NCBI GenBank assembly: GCA_021768485.1
Contig: JAIZVZ010000013.1
Location: forward strand, 1 to 60,456
DNA from: Oxalobacteraceae bacterium
Lineage (GTDB): Bacteria > Pseudomonadota > Gammaproteobacteria > Burkholderiales > Burkholderiaceae_D
Direction of reading: 5' to 3'
Length of the DNA stretch: 60,456 nt
The translations under genes and the position numbers were made by a program. This document shows positions 1-8,882 of the stretch, in pieces (within the stretch, counting starts at the first letter, position 1; every line of letters begins with the position of its first letter). The notes under the pieces were generated by a model that worked only from the letters and a program-made list of their open reading frames with translations, was not told the origin of the DNA and made no database searches.

Positions 1-18
1 TGCGGCCCGCGGGCCGCA
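1..18. repeat. GC-rich perfect palindrome at window edge
   Basis: An 18-base self-complementary sequence followed by TTATTT. It could be the hairpin of a terminator for a gene lying to the left of the window, but the T-run is poor and the context is cut off. Confidence 0.4.
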
Positions 19-61
19 TTATTTGAATATTGATCGACATCGATTTGCAAAGAGAGTGACT

Positions 62-688
62 ATGTTTGGACGTTTGATGCCTTCTGAAGGCAAATTTTTT
101 GACCTGTTCAACCAGCATGCCGAGCTGTGCGTCAAGGGCGCCCAGGAAATGGTGGCGCTGATGACCAATTTCGACGATCTCGAAAACCGGGTGCATGCGA
201 TCGAAATCCTGGAAAAGCAGGCCGATAAGGTCACTTACACGACTATCGAGCTGCTGCACAAGACCTTTATCACGCCGATCGACCGCGACGACATCCATAA
301 GCTCATCACGCGCATGGACGACATCCTCGATCTGATGGAGGATGCCGGCCAGACCGTTTCGCTGTACGATATCCGCGCCATCACGCCTGAAGCTAAGCGC
401 CTGGCCGAATTGTGCCTGACCTGCTCCGAGCGCGTGCAGGCGGCGGTCGCGCTGTTGCACAACATGGACAATTCGCGCGAAATCCTGGTGATCTGCGAAC
501 AGATCGATCGCCTCGAATCGGATGCCGACCACGTGATGCGGGCCGCCATGTCGAAGCTGTTCCGCGACGAACCGGACGTGCGCAACCTGATCAAGCTGAA
601 GGCGATTTACGAAATTCTCGAAACCGTCACCGACCGCTGCGAAGATGTTGCGAACATCATCCAGGGCATCATCGTTGAAAATGCCTGA
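62..688 (+). CDS. DUF47 family protein (PhoU-like, YkaA type)
   Basis: A 208-residue, all-helical cytoplasmic protein of the DUF47 family, which resembles PhoU and is usually encoded beside a PiT phosphate transporter. The ATG at 62 is preferred over the codon at 23 because GAGAG lies at normal spacing before it and the protein then begins MFGRLMPSEGKFFDLF, as in relatives. Acidic helices such as NFDDLENRVHAIEILEKQAD and the later DRLESDADHVMRAAMSKLF fit the PhoU-like pair of three-helix bundles that bind metal. The next gene, a phosphate permease, starts within about 15 bases of its stop, so the two are almost certainly one transcript and this protein probably modulates the transporter. Family assignment is firm; the modulatory role is inferred. 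Confidence 0.9.
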   Translation: MFGRLMPSEGKFFDLFNQHAELCVKGAQEMVALMTNFDDLENRVHAIEILEKQADKVTYTTIELLHKTFITPIDRDDIHKLITRMDDILDLMEDAGQTVSLYDIRAITPEAKRLAELCLTCSERVQAAVALLHNMDNSREILVICEQIDRLESDADHVMRAAMSKLFRDEPDVRNLIKLKAIYEILETVTDRCEDVANIIQGIIVENA

Positions 689-703
689 TTGGTGCCGCAC
701 TCC

Positions 704-1714
704 ATGCATATCATTCAAATTAGTGTCTATCTGCTCGGCTTTCTGATTCTGCTGGCTCTGGTGTTCGACTTCATGAACGGCTTTCACGACGCCGCCAATG
801 CGATCGCAACGGTGGTCTCGACCGGCGTGCTCAAGCCGCAGACGGCGGTCGCCATGGCGGCCCTGTTCAATTTCATCGCCATCATGATTTTCCCCCTGAC
901 GGTGGCCGCCACCGTCGGCAAGGGCACCATCGATCCCGGCGTGGTCGACCAGTACATCGTCTTCGGCGCCCTGGTCGGCGCCATCTGCTGGAATTTCCTG
1001 ACCTGGTATTACGGCATACCGTCGTCGTCCTCGCATGCGCTGATCGGCGGCCTGGTCGGCGCCGCGCTGGCCAAGTCGGGGCCCGGCGCGCTGGTGTCGG
1101 CCGGCCTGATCAAGACCATCGCTTTTATCGTGCTCTCGCCTTTGCTCGGCTTTGTCTTCGGTTCGCTGATGATGCTGCTGGTGTCGTGGGTCTTCGTGCG
1201 CTCGACCCCGCGCCGGGTCGACAAATGGTTCCGCCGCCTGCAACTGCTGTCGGCTTCGGCCTACAGCCTCGGCCACGGCGGCAACGATGCGCAAAAGACC
1301 ATCGGCATCATCTGGATGCTGCTGATCTTTGCCGGTTACGCGCATGCGGGCGACACCATGCCGCCATGGTGGGTGATCGTCTGCTGCTATACCGCGATCA
1401 GCCTCGGCACCCTGTTCGGCGGCTGGCGCATCGTCAAGACCATGGGCCAGAAAATCACCAAGCTCAAACCGGTCGGCGGCTTTTGCGCCGAGACCGGCGG
1501 CGCCATCACGCTGTTCGTGGCCACCGCCCTCGGCGTGCCGGTCTCGACCACGCACACGATTACCGGCGCCATCGTCGGCGTCGGCGCCGCGCAAAAGATG
1601 TCGGCGGTACGCTGGGGTGTGGCCGGCAACATCATCTGGGCCTGGATTTTCACGATTCCGGCGTCGGCGGCGGTAGCTGCCGTGGCCTGGTGGGTCGGCC
1701 ATCATCTGCTGTAA
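704..1714 (+). CDS. pit: Low-affinity inorganic phosphate transporter, PiT family
   Basis: A 336-residue inner-membrane permease of the PiT (PF01384) family, which carries metal-phosphate with a cation gradient. The family's duplicated signature is visible in both halves: DFMNGFHDAANAIATVVSTG near the N terminus and SLGHGGNDAQKTIGI in the second half, each followed by long hydrophobic segments, about ten in all. The ATG at 704 is chosen; TTG at 689 and GTG at 692 are in frame but add residues not typical of the family. It directly follows the DUF47 gene and is closed by a strong terminator. A sodium- or proton-coupled mechanism cannot be told from the sequence. Confidence 0.93.
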   Translation: MHIIQISVYLLGFLILLALVFDFMNGFHDAANAIATVVSTGVLKPQTAVAMAALFNFIAIMIFPLTVAATVGKGTIDPGVVDQYIVFGALVGAICWNFLTWYYGIPSSSSHALIGGLVGAALAKSGPGALVSAGLIKTIAFIVLSPLLGFVFGSLMMLLVSWVFVRSTPRRVDKWFRRLQLLSASAYSLGHGGNDAQKTIGIIWMLLIFAGYAHAGDTMPPWWVIVCCYTAISLGTLFGGWRIVKTMGQKITKLKPVGGFCAETGGAITLFVATALGVPVSTTHTITGAIVGVGAAQKMSAVRWGVAGNIIWAWIFTIPASAAVAAVAWWVGHHLL

Positions 1715-1785
1715 TATTTGCACTAATATTTCCATGCGAAGCAGGGCGCGGCGTGCGCCGCACTGACAAGCAAGGCAGCGATAAA

Positions 1786-1819
1786 AAAAGCCCCCCGACC
1801 GCGAGGTCGGGGGGCTTTT
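1786..1819. terminator. Bidirectional Rho-independent terminator between pit and phoH
   Basis: A 15-bp perfect stem (11 bp GC-rich core, A/T flanks) closes a GCGA tetraloop, with an A-run on the left and a T-run on the right, so it can end both the rightward pit transcript and the leftward phoH transcript. Confidence 0.93.
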
Positions 1820-1862
1820 CAATGGCGCCGGCAGATTGTGCCGGCCGTCTTGATCTTATTGC

Positions 1863-3647
1863 TTACAGCACGTCGCTGGCGTGATCGGCCAGGCGCGAGC
1901 GTTCGCCGCGCGCCAGCGTCACATGGCCGCTATGGGCCCAGCCCTTGAAGCGGTCGACCACATAGGTCAGGCCGCTCGAGCCTTCGGTCAGGTAAGGCGT
2001 GTCGATCTGCGCGATATTGCCCAGGCATAGGATCTTGGTGCCGGGACCGGCGCGCGTGACCAGCGTCTTGACCTGTTTCGGCGTCAGGTTTTGCGCTTCG
2101 TCGATGATCAGGAACTTGTTGACGAAGGTGCGGCCGCGCATGAAGTTGAGCGACTTGATCTTGATGCGCGAGCGGATCAGATCCTGGGTTGCGGCGCGGC
2201 CCCATTCGCCGCCGTCGCTGTCGGACTTGTTGAGCACTTCGAGATTGTCGTCGAAGGCGCCCATCCATGGCGACATCTTTTCTTCTTCCGTGCCCGGCAG
2301 GAAACCGATGTCTTCGCCGACCGGCACCGTCACCCGGGTGACGATGATTTCGTTATAGAGCTTGGTTTCGAGCACCTGCGCCAGGCCGGCCGCCAGCGCC
2401 AGCAAGGTCTTGCCGGTACCGGCCTGGCCGAGCAGGGTGACGAAATCGCATTCCGGATTCATCAGCAGGTTCAGCGCGAAATTCTGTTCGCGGTTGCGGG
2501 CCGTGACGCCCCAGACGTTGTTCTTGTTGTGGCCGAAGTCGCGCAGCGTCTGCAGCACGGCCGTCTTGCCGTTGATTTGCTTTACCTGGCCGTAGAACGG
2601 CGATTCGCCGGTTTTCGGTTCGAGGTAGACGAACTGGTTGACCAAAAGCGAGGGCACGGTCGGACCGGTGACGCGGTAAAACGTGGTGCTGGCGCCGTTC
2701 TTGTTTTCCTGCCAGGATTCCATGTCCTTGCCGTGCTTGTTCCAGAAGTCGTCAGGCAATTGCACGATGCCCGAATACAGCAAGTCGCTGTCTTCGAGCA
2801 CATGGTCGTTGAAATAATCTTCGGCCGGCAGACTCATGGCGCGCGCCTTGATGCGCATATTGATATCTTTTGATACCAGCACCACCGGGCGTCCGCTCTG
2901 TTCGGATTCGAGCGAGCGCACCACGCCGAGAATCTGGTTGTCGGCTTTGCCGGCCGGCAGGCCTTCGGGCAAGACCCCGTTCTGCATGCGGGTCTGGAAG
3001 TACAGCTTGCCGCGCGCATCCTTGTTGCCGAGCTTATTGAGCGGAATGCCCATTTCGATGGCATCGTCGTCGATGTCGGCGATCAGGGCATCGAGCGAGC
3101 GCGAAACCTGGCGGGCATTGCGCGCCACCTCGGACATGCCTTTTTTATGGTCGTCGAGTTCTTCGAGCGTCATCATCGGCAGATAGACGTCGTGCTCTTC
3201 GAAGCGGAACAGCGAGGATGGATCGTGCATCAAGACGTTGGTGTCGAGCACGAACAGCTTGGTCACGCCCGACTTGTCGGCCGCGCGGCTGGTCGACGAT
3301 TTGCGGACATCGTGCGGCAGCTTGGCTTGCGGCTTGGCGGCGACCTTGGACTTGGCGCCGGGCGCCTTGGCCGCCGGGGCCTTGGCTTGCGGTGCCGGCG
3401 CGGCCGGTGCCTTGGCGTGAACCTCGACGACTGCCGGGCGCGTCAATTTGCCTTGCGACGCCTTGGCTGTCGGCGCGGCCGGCTTGACGGCCGGCTTGGC
3501 GGCCGGCGCCAGGCGAACCGCGGCCGCTGCCGGCGCATTGGCGGCGGCGTTTTTGGCGGCTTTGGCAAGATTTCCGGCATCGGCTTTCGGATAATCTTTA
3601 GGCGACAGCAAGGCGGCTGGTTTGGATGGGAGTTTTGGTAATGGCAT
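1863..3647 (-). CDS. PIN domain-PhoH ATPase (PhoH2-like/YlaK type)
   Basis: A 594-residue cytoplasmic protein. Residues 1-128 are a low-complexity Ala/Pro/Lys tail with no family resemblance. A PIN ribonuclease domain begins at about residue 130 (LFVLDTNVLMHD, with the first catalytic aspartate at 135, then a TLEELDDHKK segment). The C-terminal half is a PhoH P-loop ATPase with Walker A GQAGTGKT and Walker B FLIIDEAQNLTP. PIN-PhoH proteins have been described as RNA helicase/RNase enzymes, so a role in RNA turnover is likely; a direct role in phosphate metabolism is not shown by the name. The start is the ATG at 3647. The gene faces pit tail to tail. The positively charged tail could bind RNA, which is a guess. 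Confidence 0.9.
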   Translation of the reverse strand: MPLPKLPSKPAALLSPKDYPKADAGNLAKAAKNAAANAPAAAAVRLAPAAKPAVKPAAPTAKASQGKLTRPAVVEVHAKAPAAPAPQAKAPAAKAPGAKSKVAAKPQAKLPHDVRKSSTSRAADKSGVTKLFVLDTNVLMHDPSSLFRFEEHDVYLPMMTLEELDDHKKGMSEVARNARQVSRSLDALIADIDDDAIEMGIPLNKLGNKDARGKLYFQTRMQNGVLPEGLPAGKADNQILGVVRSLESEQSGRPVVLVSKDINMRIKARAMSLPAEDYFNDHVLEDSDLLYSGIVQLPDDFWNKHGKDMESWQENKNGASTTFYRVTGPTVPSLLVNQFVYLEPKTGESPFYGQVKQINGKTAVLQTLRDFGHNKNNVWGVTARNREQNFALNLLMNPECDFVTLLGQAGTGKTLLALAAGLAQVLETKLYNEIIVTRVTVPVGEDIGFLPGTEEEKMSPWMGAFDDNLEVLNKSDSDGGEWGRAATQDLIRSRIKIKSLNFMRGRTFVNKFLIIDEAQNLTPKQVKTLVTRAGPGTKILCLGNIAQIDTPYLTEGSSGLTYVVDRFKGWAHSGHVTLARGERSRLADHASDVL

Positions 3648-4208
3648 CTTAACCTCTATTTAAAAAACGCTGCACTGGCTGCGCGGCAGACCAGGAGACA
3701 AGGTGGAGGTTGTATAGTCTCGAAACGGCAAGACCGAGAGATATTGCAGGCAGTGCTAATACGGCAGGACAGAAATGACGGTTGCTGCGGATGGCAGGAA
3801 GCGGTTGACAAGATGGTTGGCAAAGGCGGCGGGTGCGTCGTGGGTGGAACAGGAAATTTCTCAGCATACTCGGTGAGCGGACCTGATTTTCAAATGGAAT
3901 ATCCAATCGCTGGCAAGCGTGAATGTCTGCGACCATGGTGAATGCCGGTGCCTGGCCCCGCGGCCCAATCGGCGTGCCTGCAATGCATGTCACCAGAGCC
4001 CCTCATTCGACCATTGATTTTGATTGGGCGTTTGGTTCACACGCAAGGTAAAACAACAAACTATCCGCAATTTCTAAACAACGTTTAAGCAGTGCCTAAG
4101 CAACTTTCAAGCAATTTTTAAGCGAATTCACGCAACTTCGAAGCAATTGTAGTGCCAAATTGGCAGGCGTGCCGGCCCGATTTTCACTTCATTGCTGTAA
4201 ATCATTTT
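3648..4208. other. Intergenic region between phoH start and bcp end
   Basis: 561 bases with no convincing gene. The left part must hold the phoH promoter. The right part holds a degenerate array of 11-12 base units (4084-4148). A 114-codon minus-strand frame here has no family features and no usable ribosome site. Confidence 0.6.
4084..4148. repeat. Degenerate tandem array, about 11-bp unit x6
   Basis: Successive units such as cctaagcaact, ttcaagcaatt, tttaagcgaatt and tcgaagcaatt share the core aagcaa and follow one another without gaps. This is the most decayed of the arrays found in this window. Confidence 0.55.
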
Positions 4209-4679
4209 TTACAGGGCTTGAACCGTTTCCAGGACAATCTCGACATGGCCGGGAACCTTGACTCCACGCCATTCTTTCACCAATTTACCAGTGCCGTCAA
4301 TGATAAATGTGCTGCGTTCGATACCGCGCACCTGCTTGCCATACATCATTTTCGACTTCAGTACGCCAAACAGCGTGCACAGCTGTTCGTCGCCATCGGA
4401 AATGAGTTCGAAGGGCAGTCCCAGTTTTTCCTTGAAGCCTTCATGCGAGCGCATGCTGTCGCGGCTGATGCCGAAAATTTCAGCGCCGGCGGCCTGGAAT
4501 TGCGGGTACAGGTCGCGAAATGCCAGGCTTTCGGTGGTGCAGCCCGGCGTATTGTCTTTCGGGTAAAAATACAGGACCAGCTTTTTTTGCTTGTGCTCCG
4601 ACAATTGAAATGGCTTGCCACCTGTCATGGCGCCGGAAAATTCGCCGACGGTGTCGTTCACTACAAAGCTCTCTGCCAC
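4209..4679 (-). CDS. bcp: Thioredoxin-dependent peroxiredoxin, BCP/PrxQ type
   Basis: A 156-residue thioredoxin-fold peroxidase that reduces hydrogen peroxide and organic hydroperoxides using thioredoxin. The catalytic motif is clear: FYPKDNTPGCTTES, with the peroxidatic cysteine after Pro-Gly. In the best-known BCP enzymes a resolving cysteine lies five residues later; here that position is leucine (CTTESL), so the protein is either a one-cysteine type or uses the other visible cysteine, in EQLCTLFG. It starts 52 bases beyond the stop of arnD on the same strand, so it may be read from the arn transcript or from its own promoter. Cytoplasmic; no signal peptide. Confidence 0.93.
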   Translation of the reverse strand: MAESFVVNDTVGEFSGAMTGGKPFQLSEHKQKKLVLYFYPKDNTPGCTTESLAFRDLYPQFQAAGAEIFGISRDSMRSHEGFKEKLGLPFELISDGDEQLCTLFGVLKSKMMYGKQVRGIERSTFIIDGTGKLVKEWRGVKVPGHVEIVLETVQAL

Positions 4680-4731
4680 GTTGTATCTCCCAAAGTTGGC
4701 GAATTTTTTCTTGCGGCCCGTCTTGCCGGCG

Positions 4732-5781
4732 TCAGGCAGCGACCTCGCTTTTGCCGTCGATGATTAATTCTCCTGTACGTCCTGGCAATTGCCCCCAGTG
4801 CAGCGCACGCACCGGCAGCGCTTGATGCTTGATTTGCTGGTAGTACTGTTCCATGGCGACCAGATCGTAACCTTGCGCTTTCCAGCCGGCCAGCAGTTGT
4901 TCGAATATGGGGGCAAGTTTTTGCCCTTCAAGCTCGGCGTGCAAGGTATAGACATGGTCGCGCTGTCTGTCTGCGCCATCGACTGCCGTCAGCTTCAGGA
5001 TATGGGCGGCGATATTGGCAGCGGTGATCTGCTGGCCGTCGATGCTGCGCCCTAACAGTTCATCGAGGGTCGGCAGGGTGGTCGGCATCTGCACGCATTG
5101 CAGCGTCTTGCCGCCGATTTGCAGGCGGTGCGGGCCGGCCTCGGGATCGGCCAGCCGGCCGCTCTGGTCCAGACTGGCGCGGCCGTCGGAGGCGTAAGCG
5201 ATGCCGAGCGTGTCGAGCGCTTCAAAGGCATGCGGATTCATTTGCCAGCCGGCGGCGCCGTGCGTGGCCGGCGCCTTGCCGAAAACTTCTTCGAAGCGCG
5301 CCGCCGCCTTGTGCAGCAGGCCGCGAGTCCATTGCGCATCCTTCAGCCGCACATGATCTTGCCACACCACGTGATCCCAGGTGTGGATGCCGCATTCGAA
5401 ACCGGCGTCGCGCACCGCGCGCATCTGCTCGGCGCAGCGCAGGCCGATGTCGGGCGCCGGCAGCAGCGTGCCATACATCAGCGTCTTCAAACCATAGTGT
5501 TCGACCACCGAGGTGCGCGAGACCTTGCTGAAAAAACCGGGCCGCAAGGCGCGTCGCAAGGCCCAGCCGGTGTGGTCGGGCCCCAGCGAAAACAGAAAGG
5601 TGGCGCCGGCATCGTGCGCGCTCAGCATGCGCGCCAGCGCCGGCACGCCCTCTTGCGTGCCGCGGAAGGTATCGACATCGATCTTCAATACCATCAGCGG
5701 CCGCCGTTGTGCCGGAACGGCGGCGCTGGCGCCGGCCATATCGCCTGGAATCCCGCCGGCAGAGGCGCTCGAGACAGCCAC
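4732..5781 (-). CDS. arnD: 4-deoxy-4-formamido-L-arabinose-phosphoundecaprenol deformylase ArnD
   Basis: A polysaccharide-deacetylase-fold enzyme of 349 residues. In the L-Ara4N pathway ArnD removes the formyl group from undecaprenyl-phosphate-Ara4FN at the cytoplasmic face of the inner membrane. The metal-binding NodB pattern shows as KIDVDTFRGTQEGVPAL near the N terminus and GIHTWDHVVWQDHVRL in the middle, both close to enteric ArnD. The frame opens with GTG at 5781, three bases past the stop of the preceding gene, which fits coupling. Homologues start closer to the KIDVD motif, so the ATG at 5739 is a real alternative and the first ~28 Ala/Gly-rich residues may not be translated. It is the last arn gene of the run. 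Confidence 0.92.
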   Translation of the reverse strand: MAVSSASAGGIPGDMAGASAAVPAQRRPLMVLKIDVDTFRGTQEGVPALARMLSAHDAGATFLFSLGPDHTGWALRRALRPGFFSKVSRTSVVEHYGLKTLMYGTLLPAPDIGLRCAEQMRAVRDAGFECGIHTWDHVVWQDHVRLKDAQWTRGLLHKAAARFEEVFGKAPATHGAAGWQMNPHAFEALDTLGIAYASDGRASLDQSGRLADPEAGPHRLQIGGKTLQCVQMPTTLPTLDELLGRSIDGQQITAANIAAHILKLTAVDGADRQRDHVYTLHAELEGQKLAPIFEQLLAGWKAQGYDLVAMEQYYQQIKHQALPVRALHWGQLPGRTGELIIDGKSEVAA

Positions 5782-5784
5782 CGT

Positions 5785-6837
5785 TTAATCCATCAGGGCG
5801 CGCGCTTGGGCGACCTGGCTGCGGTAGGCGTCGAAAATATTGCGCAGGGTGTCGGCCATGGTGGTGGTCGGTTGCCAGCCCAGTTCTTCGCAGGTGTTGG
5901 TAATTTTCGGCACCCGGTTTTGCACGTCCTGATAACCCTGGCCGTAATAGGCGCCGGAGGTGGTTTCGACGAGTTTGACTTGCTTGGCGCTGTCCTTGTA
6001 TTCGGGATAGTCGTCAGCCAGTTCCAGCATCATGCCGGCCAGGTCGCGGATCGAGTAGTTGTTGTGCGGATTGCCGATATTGTAGATCTTGCCGGTGGCG
6101 ATGCCGTCCTTGTTGTCGATAATGCGCATCAGGGCATCGATGCCGTCGTCGACATAGGTGAAGGCGCGTTTTTGCGTGCCGCCATCGACCAGCGAGATGT
6201 TTTCGCCGCGGACGATATGGCCGAAAAATTGCGTGACCACGCGCGAGCTGCCTTCTTTCGGCGTGTGAATCGAGTCGAGCCCGGCGCCGATCCAGTTAAA
6301 CGGACGGAACAGGGTGAAGTTCAGGCCTTCCATGCCGTAGCCCCAGATCACACGGTCCATCAATTGCTTGGAGCACGAATAAATCCAGCGCGGCTTGTTG
6401 ATCGGGCCGCAAATCAGTTCCGATTGTTCGGGATCGAATTCCTCGTCGTGGCACATGCCGTAGACTTCCGAGGTCGACGGGAAGACCAGGTGCTTGCCGT
6501 ATTTGGCGGCCGAGCGGACGATCGGCAGATTGGCTTCGAAGTCGAGCTCGAACACGCGCAGCGGCTGCTTGACGTAGGTCGATGGCGTGGCGATGGCCAC
6601 CAGCGGCAAGATGACGTCGCATTTCTTGACGTGATATTCGACCCATTCCTTGTTGATCGTGATGTCACCCTCGAAAAAATGCATGCGCGACTTGTATTTT
6701 TCATCGGCCAGCAATTCCGCGATGCGGTCGGTCATCATGTCCATGCCATAGACGTGCCAATCGGTGGTTTCCAGGATGCGTTTGGAGAGGTGATGGCCGA
6801 TGAAGCCGTTGACGCCGAGGATGAGGACTTTTTTCAT
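5785..6837 (-). CDS. arnA: UDP-glucuronate oxidative decarboxylase, ArnA C-terminal domain as a separate gene
   Basis: A 350-residue extended short-chain dehydrogenase that oxidises and decarboxylates UDP-glucuronate to UDP-4-keto-arabinose with NAD+. It corresponds to the C-terminal half of enteric ArnA. The NAD-binding motif is GVNGFIGHHL; the ArnA-specific Ser-Glu pair is present in FPSTSEVYGM, the catalytic Tyr and Lys in YSCSKQLMDR, and the arginine matching enteric Arg619 in GGTQKRAFTYVDDG. Those residues distinguish it from UDP-xylose synthase. The formyltransferase half is the adjacent upstream gene, so ArnA is split here. The ATG at 6837 has only a weak ribosome site. Confidence 0.93.
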   Translation of the reverse strand: MKKVLILGVNGFIGHHLSKRILETTDWHVYGMDMMTDRIAELLADEKYKSRMHFFEGDITINKEWVEYHVKKCDVILPLVAIATPSTYVKQPLRVFELDFEANLPIVRSAAKYGKHLVFPSTSEVYGMCHDEEFDPEQSELICGPINKPRWIYSCSKQLMDRVIWGYGMEGLNFTLFRPFNWIGAGLDSIHTPKEGSSRVVTQFFGHIVRGENISLVDGGTQKRAFTYVDDGIDALMRIIDNKDGIATGKIYNIGNPHNNYSIRDLAGMMLELADDYPEYKDSAKQVKLVETTSGAYYGQGYQDVQNRVPKITNTCEELGWQPTTTMADTLRNIFDAYRSQVAQARALMD

Positions 6838-6894
6838 GTGTATTCTGATTTCTGTAAATGATTAATGTTTGGCTGATTGCCAGGTATTTCTGTA

Positions 6895-7836
6895 TTACTT
6901 GCCGCTCGCCGCTGGCGATGCAGGATTTAACTGCAGGAACTCAGCCAGCTGCTGCGGCGCGAACGGCGCGTTATTGAGTAGTAGTTGTGAAATTGCCAAC
7001 ATATTACCATCACCGCACATGCCAAAGATACGATTATCCACTACTGTGAGGCCCAAGGGCAAATTACCCGATACCGGCGTGTTTGCCAAGCGCGCTTTGC
7101 CGATGACGAAACGGGCGCCGCCGAGTTCGGTAAACGCGCCCGGATAGGGCGGCGCCACGGCCCGGTGCAGATTGTAGACGGTCTGCGCGCTGGCGTTCCA
7201 GTCGATGCGGCCGTCTTCGGGCTTGCGGCCGCCGAAATAACTGCCGGCCGCCAGGTCGTTGGGCTGGCGCGGCGCCGTGCCGGCGATCAGGCCCGGCAGC
7301 GCGGCCCACAGCGTTTGCTCGGCAGCCACGGTCAGCTTGCCGAAGACGTCGAAGGCGGTGTCGTCGGGCAGGATCGGCACCATGGTCTGGGCGATGATGG
7401 CGCCGGCGTCCGGTTTGGCGCTCATTTCGTGCAGCGTGGCCCCGGTTTCGGTCTCGCCGTGCAGCACGGCCCAGTTGACAGGCACCCGGCCGCGGTATTT
7501 CGGCAGCAGGGAACCGTGCAGATTGTAAGCGCCGTCTTTGGCCAGCGCCAGTACGGCCGGCGCCAGCATATTGCGATAGTAAAAACTGAAAATGAAGTCG
7601 GGGCCGATGGCGCCGACCATGCTCAGCAACTGCGCCGTGTCCTGCGGCTGGCTGACGCAGGCAATGCCGCGCTCGCGGCACAGCGCGGCGACCGATTCGA
7701 ACCAGATCGTCTCTTGCGGATTGTCTTCGTGGGTGACGACCAGCCTGACTTCGATGCCGCGCGCCAGCAGCACTTGCAGGCAGCGCACGCCGACGCTGTG
7801 GTAGGCGAAGACGACCGCGGTTTTGGCGCTACTCAT
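6895..7836 (-). CDS. arnA: UDP-Ara4N formyltransferase, ArnA N-terminal domain as a separate gene
   Basis: A 313-residue methionyl-tRNA-formyltransferase-like enzyme that N-formylates UDP-4-amino-arabinose using 10-formyltetrahydrofolate. The catalytic Asn/His/Asp set is visible: NLHGSLLPKYRGRVPVNW, then KPDAGAI. The frame is open far upstream, but the start is placed at ATG 7836 because the protein then begins MSSAKTAVVFAYHSVGVRCL like ArnA, and this ATG overlaps the arnC stop by four bases (ATGA). In enteric bacteria this domain is fused to the dehydrogenase; here 57 bases separate the two genes. Confidence 0.93.
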   Translation of the reverse strand: MSSAKTAVVFAYHSVGVRCLQVLLARGIEVRLVVTHEDNPQETIWFESVAALCRERGIACVSQPQDTAQLLSMVGAIGPDFIFSFYYRNMLAPAVLALAKDGAYNLHGSLLPKYRGRVPVNWAVLHGETETGATLHEMSAKPDAGAIIAQTMVPILPDDTAFDVFGKLTVAAEQTLWAALPGLIAGTAPRQPNDLAAGSYFGGRKPEDGRIDWNASAQTVYNLHRAVAPPYPGAFTELGGARFVIGKARLANTPVSGNLPLGLTVVDNRIFGMCGDGNMLAISQLLLNNAPFAPQQLAEFLQLNPASPAASGK

Positions 7837-8882
7837 GAGCGCGATACCTGGCGCTGCTCGCGCTGGCCGCGCGGCGCATTTTGTTCCAGCAGTTCCTGTT
7901 CGGTCATGCCTTCCTGCTGCAAAATGGTTTGCACCACATAGCGCGGACGGGCCCGTACCTGCTGGAAGATGCGGCCGACATATTCGCCGACCAGACCGAT
8001 GCCGAACAGGATCACGCCCATCAGGAAAAAGGCGATCGCAAACAGCGTGAACAAGCCTTCGGCCTCGGCCCCGAGCAGGAAGCGACGGATCAGCAGCAAG
8101 ATGACCAGCGCCGCCGATCCGATCGAGAGCATCATGCCGAGCATCGAGAACATTTGCAGCGGCACCAGCGAAAAGCCGGTGATCAGGTCGAAATTGAGAC
8201 GGATCAGGCTGTACAGCGAGTACTTCGATTCGCCGGCCGCGCGCTCTTCGTGCTCGACCACGATCTCGGCCGGCTTGCGCGAAAAGGTATAGGCCAGCGC
8301 CGGTACGAAGGTATTGACTTCGCCGCACTGGTTGATCAGGTCGATCACGTTGCGGCGATAGGCGCGCAGCATGTTGCCCTGGTCGGTGATCTTGATGCGC
8401 GTGATTTTTTCGCGCAGGCGATTCATGAGTTTGGAGGCAATCGTGCGCCAGGCCGAATCCTGGCGCTTGCGGCGGATCGAGCCGACATAGTCGAAGCCTT
8501 CGCGCATCTTGGCCACCAGGTTGCCGATTTCCTCGGGCGGATTTTGCAGGTCGGCATCGAGCGTGACGATGATTTCGCCGCGCGCGGCGTTAAAGCCGGC
8601 CAGGATCGCCATGTGCTGGCCGTAATTGCCATTAAATAGCACGACTCGCGTGACTTCGGGCCGCAGGCGGAACTGGTCGGCCAGAATGCGCACCGAATCG
8701 TCGGCGCTGCCATCGTTGATGAAGACGATTTCGTAGCTGCTGCCGAGGGCGTCGAGGGCCGGATAGAGGCGGGCGAACAGTTGCGCCAGGCCGGCCGCTT
8801 CGTTGTAGATCGGGATGACGACCGAGACTTCGGGCTTGACGCCGGCATTGGCGGCGGACGGGACGGGCATGACGGTGCTCAT
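7833..8882 (-). CDS. arnC: Undecaprenyl-phosphate Ara4FN transferase ArnC
   Basis: A 349-residue family 2 glycosyltransferase anchored by two C-terminal membrane helices. It moves 4-formamido-arabinose from UDP to undecaprenyl phosphate. The GT-A motifs are SVVIPIYNEAAGL at the N terminus, FINDGSADDS, and the DxD-type VTLDADLQNPPEEI; the hydrophobic pairs are near FSLVPLQMFSMLGMMLSIG and LFTLFAIAFFLMGVILFGI. The ATG at 8882 overlaps the arnB stop by four bases, which fixes the start against a much longer open frame upstream. Its C-terminal Arg/Gln-rich tail is poorly conserved. Confidence 0.94.
   Translation of the reverse strand: MSTVMPVPSAANAGVKPEVSVVIPIYNEAAGLAQLFARLYPALDALGSSYEIVFINDGSADDSVRILADQFRLRPEVTRVVLFNGNYGQHMAILAGFNAARGEIIVTLDADLQNPPEEIGNLVAKMREGFDYVGSIRRKRQDSAWRTIASKLMNRLREKITRIKITDQGNMLRAYRRNVIDLINQCGEVNTFVPALAYTFSRKPAEIVVEHEERAAGESKYSLYSLIRLNFDLITGFSLVPLQMFSMLGMMLSIGSAALVILLLIRRFLLGAEAEGLFTLFAIAFFLMGVILFGIGLVGEYVGRIFQQVRARPRYVVQTILQQEGMTEQELLEQNAPRGQREQRQVSRS

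Noticed and set aside
1863-3647. PhoH as a phosphate-starvation protein linked to pit
   Set aside because: The genes are convergent with a terminator between them, and PIN-PhoH proteins are RNA-processing ATPases; the shared phosphate label is not evidence of a common function.
3649-3993. 114-codon minus-strand frame before phoH
   Set aside because: No homology features, no ribosome site, and it occupies the expected phoH promoter.
5098-6861. 587-codon plus-strand frame across the arn genes
   Set aside because: It lies antisense to arnD and the ArnA dehydrogenase gene, which have full sets of catalytic residues. Its Arg/Gly/His-rich product has no recognisable domain; it is a GC-bias shadow.
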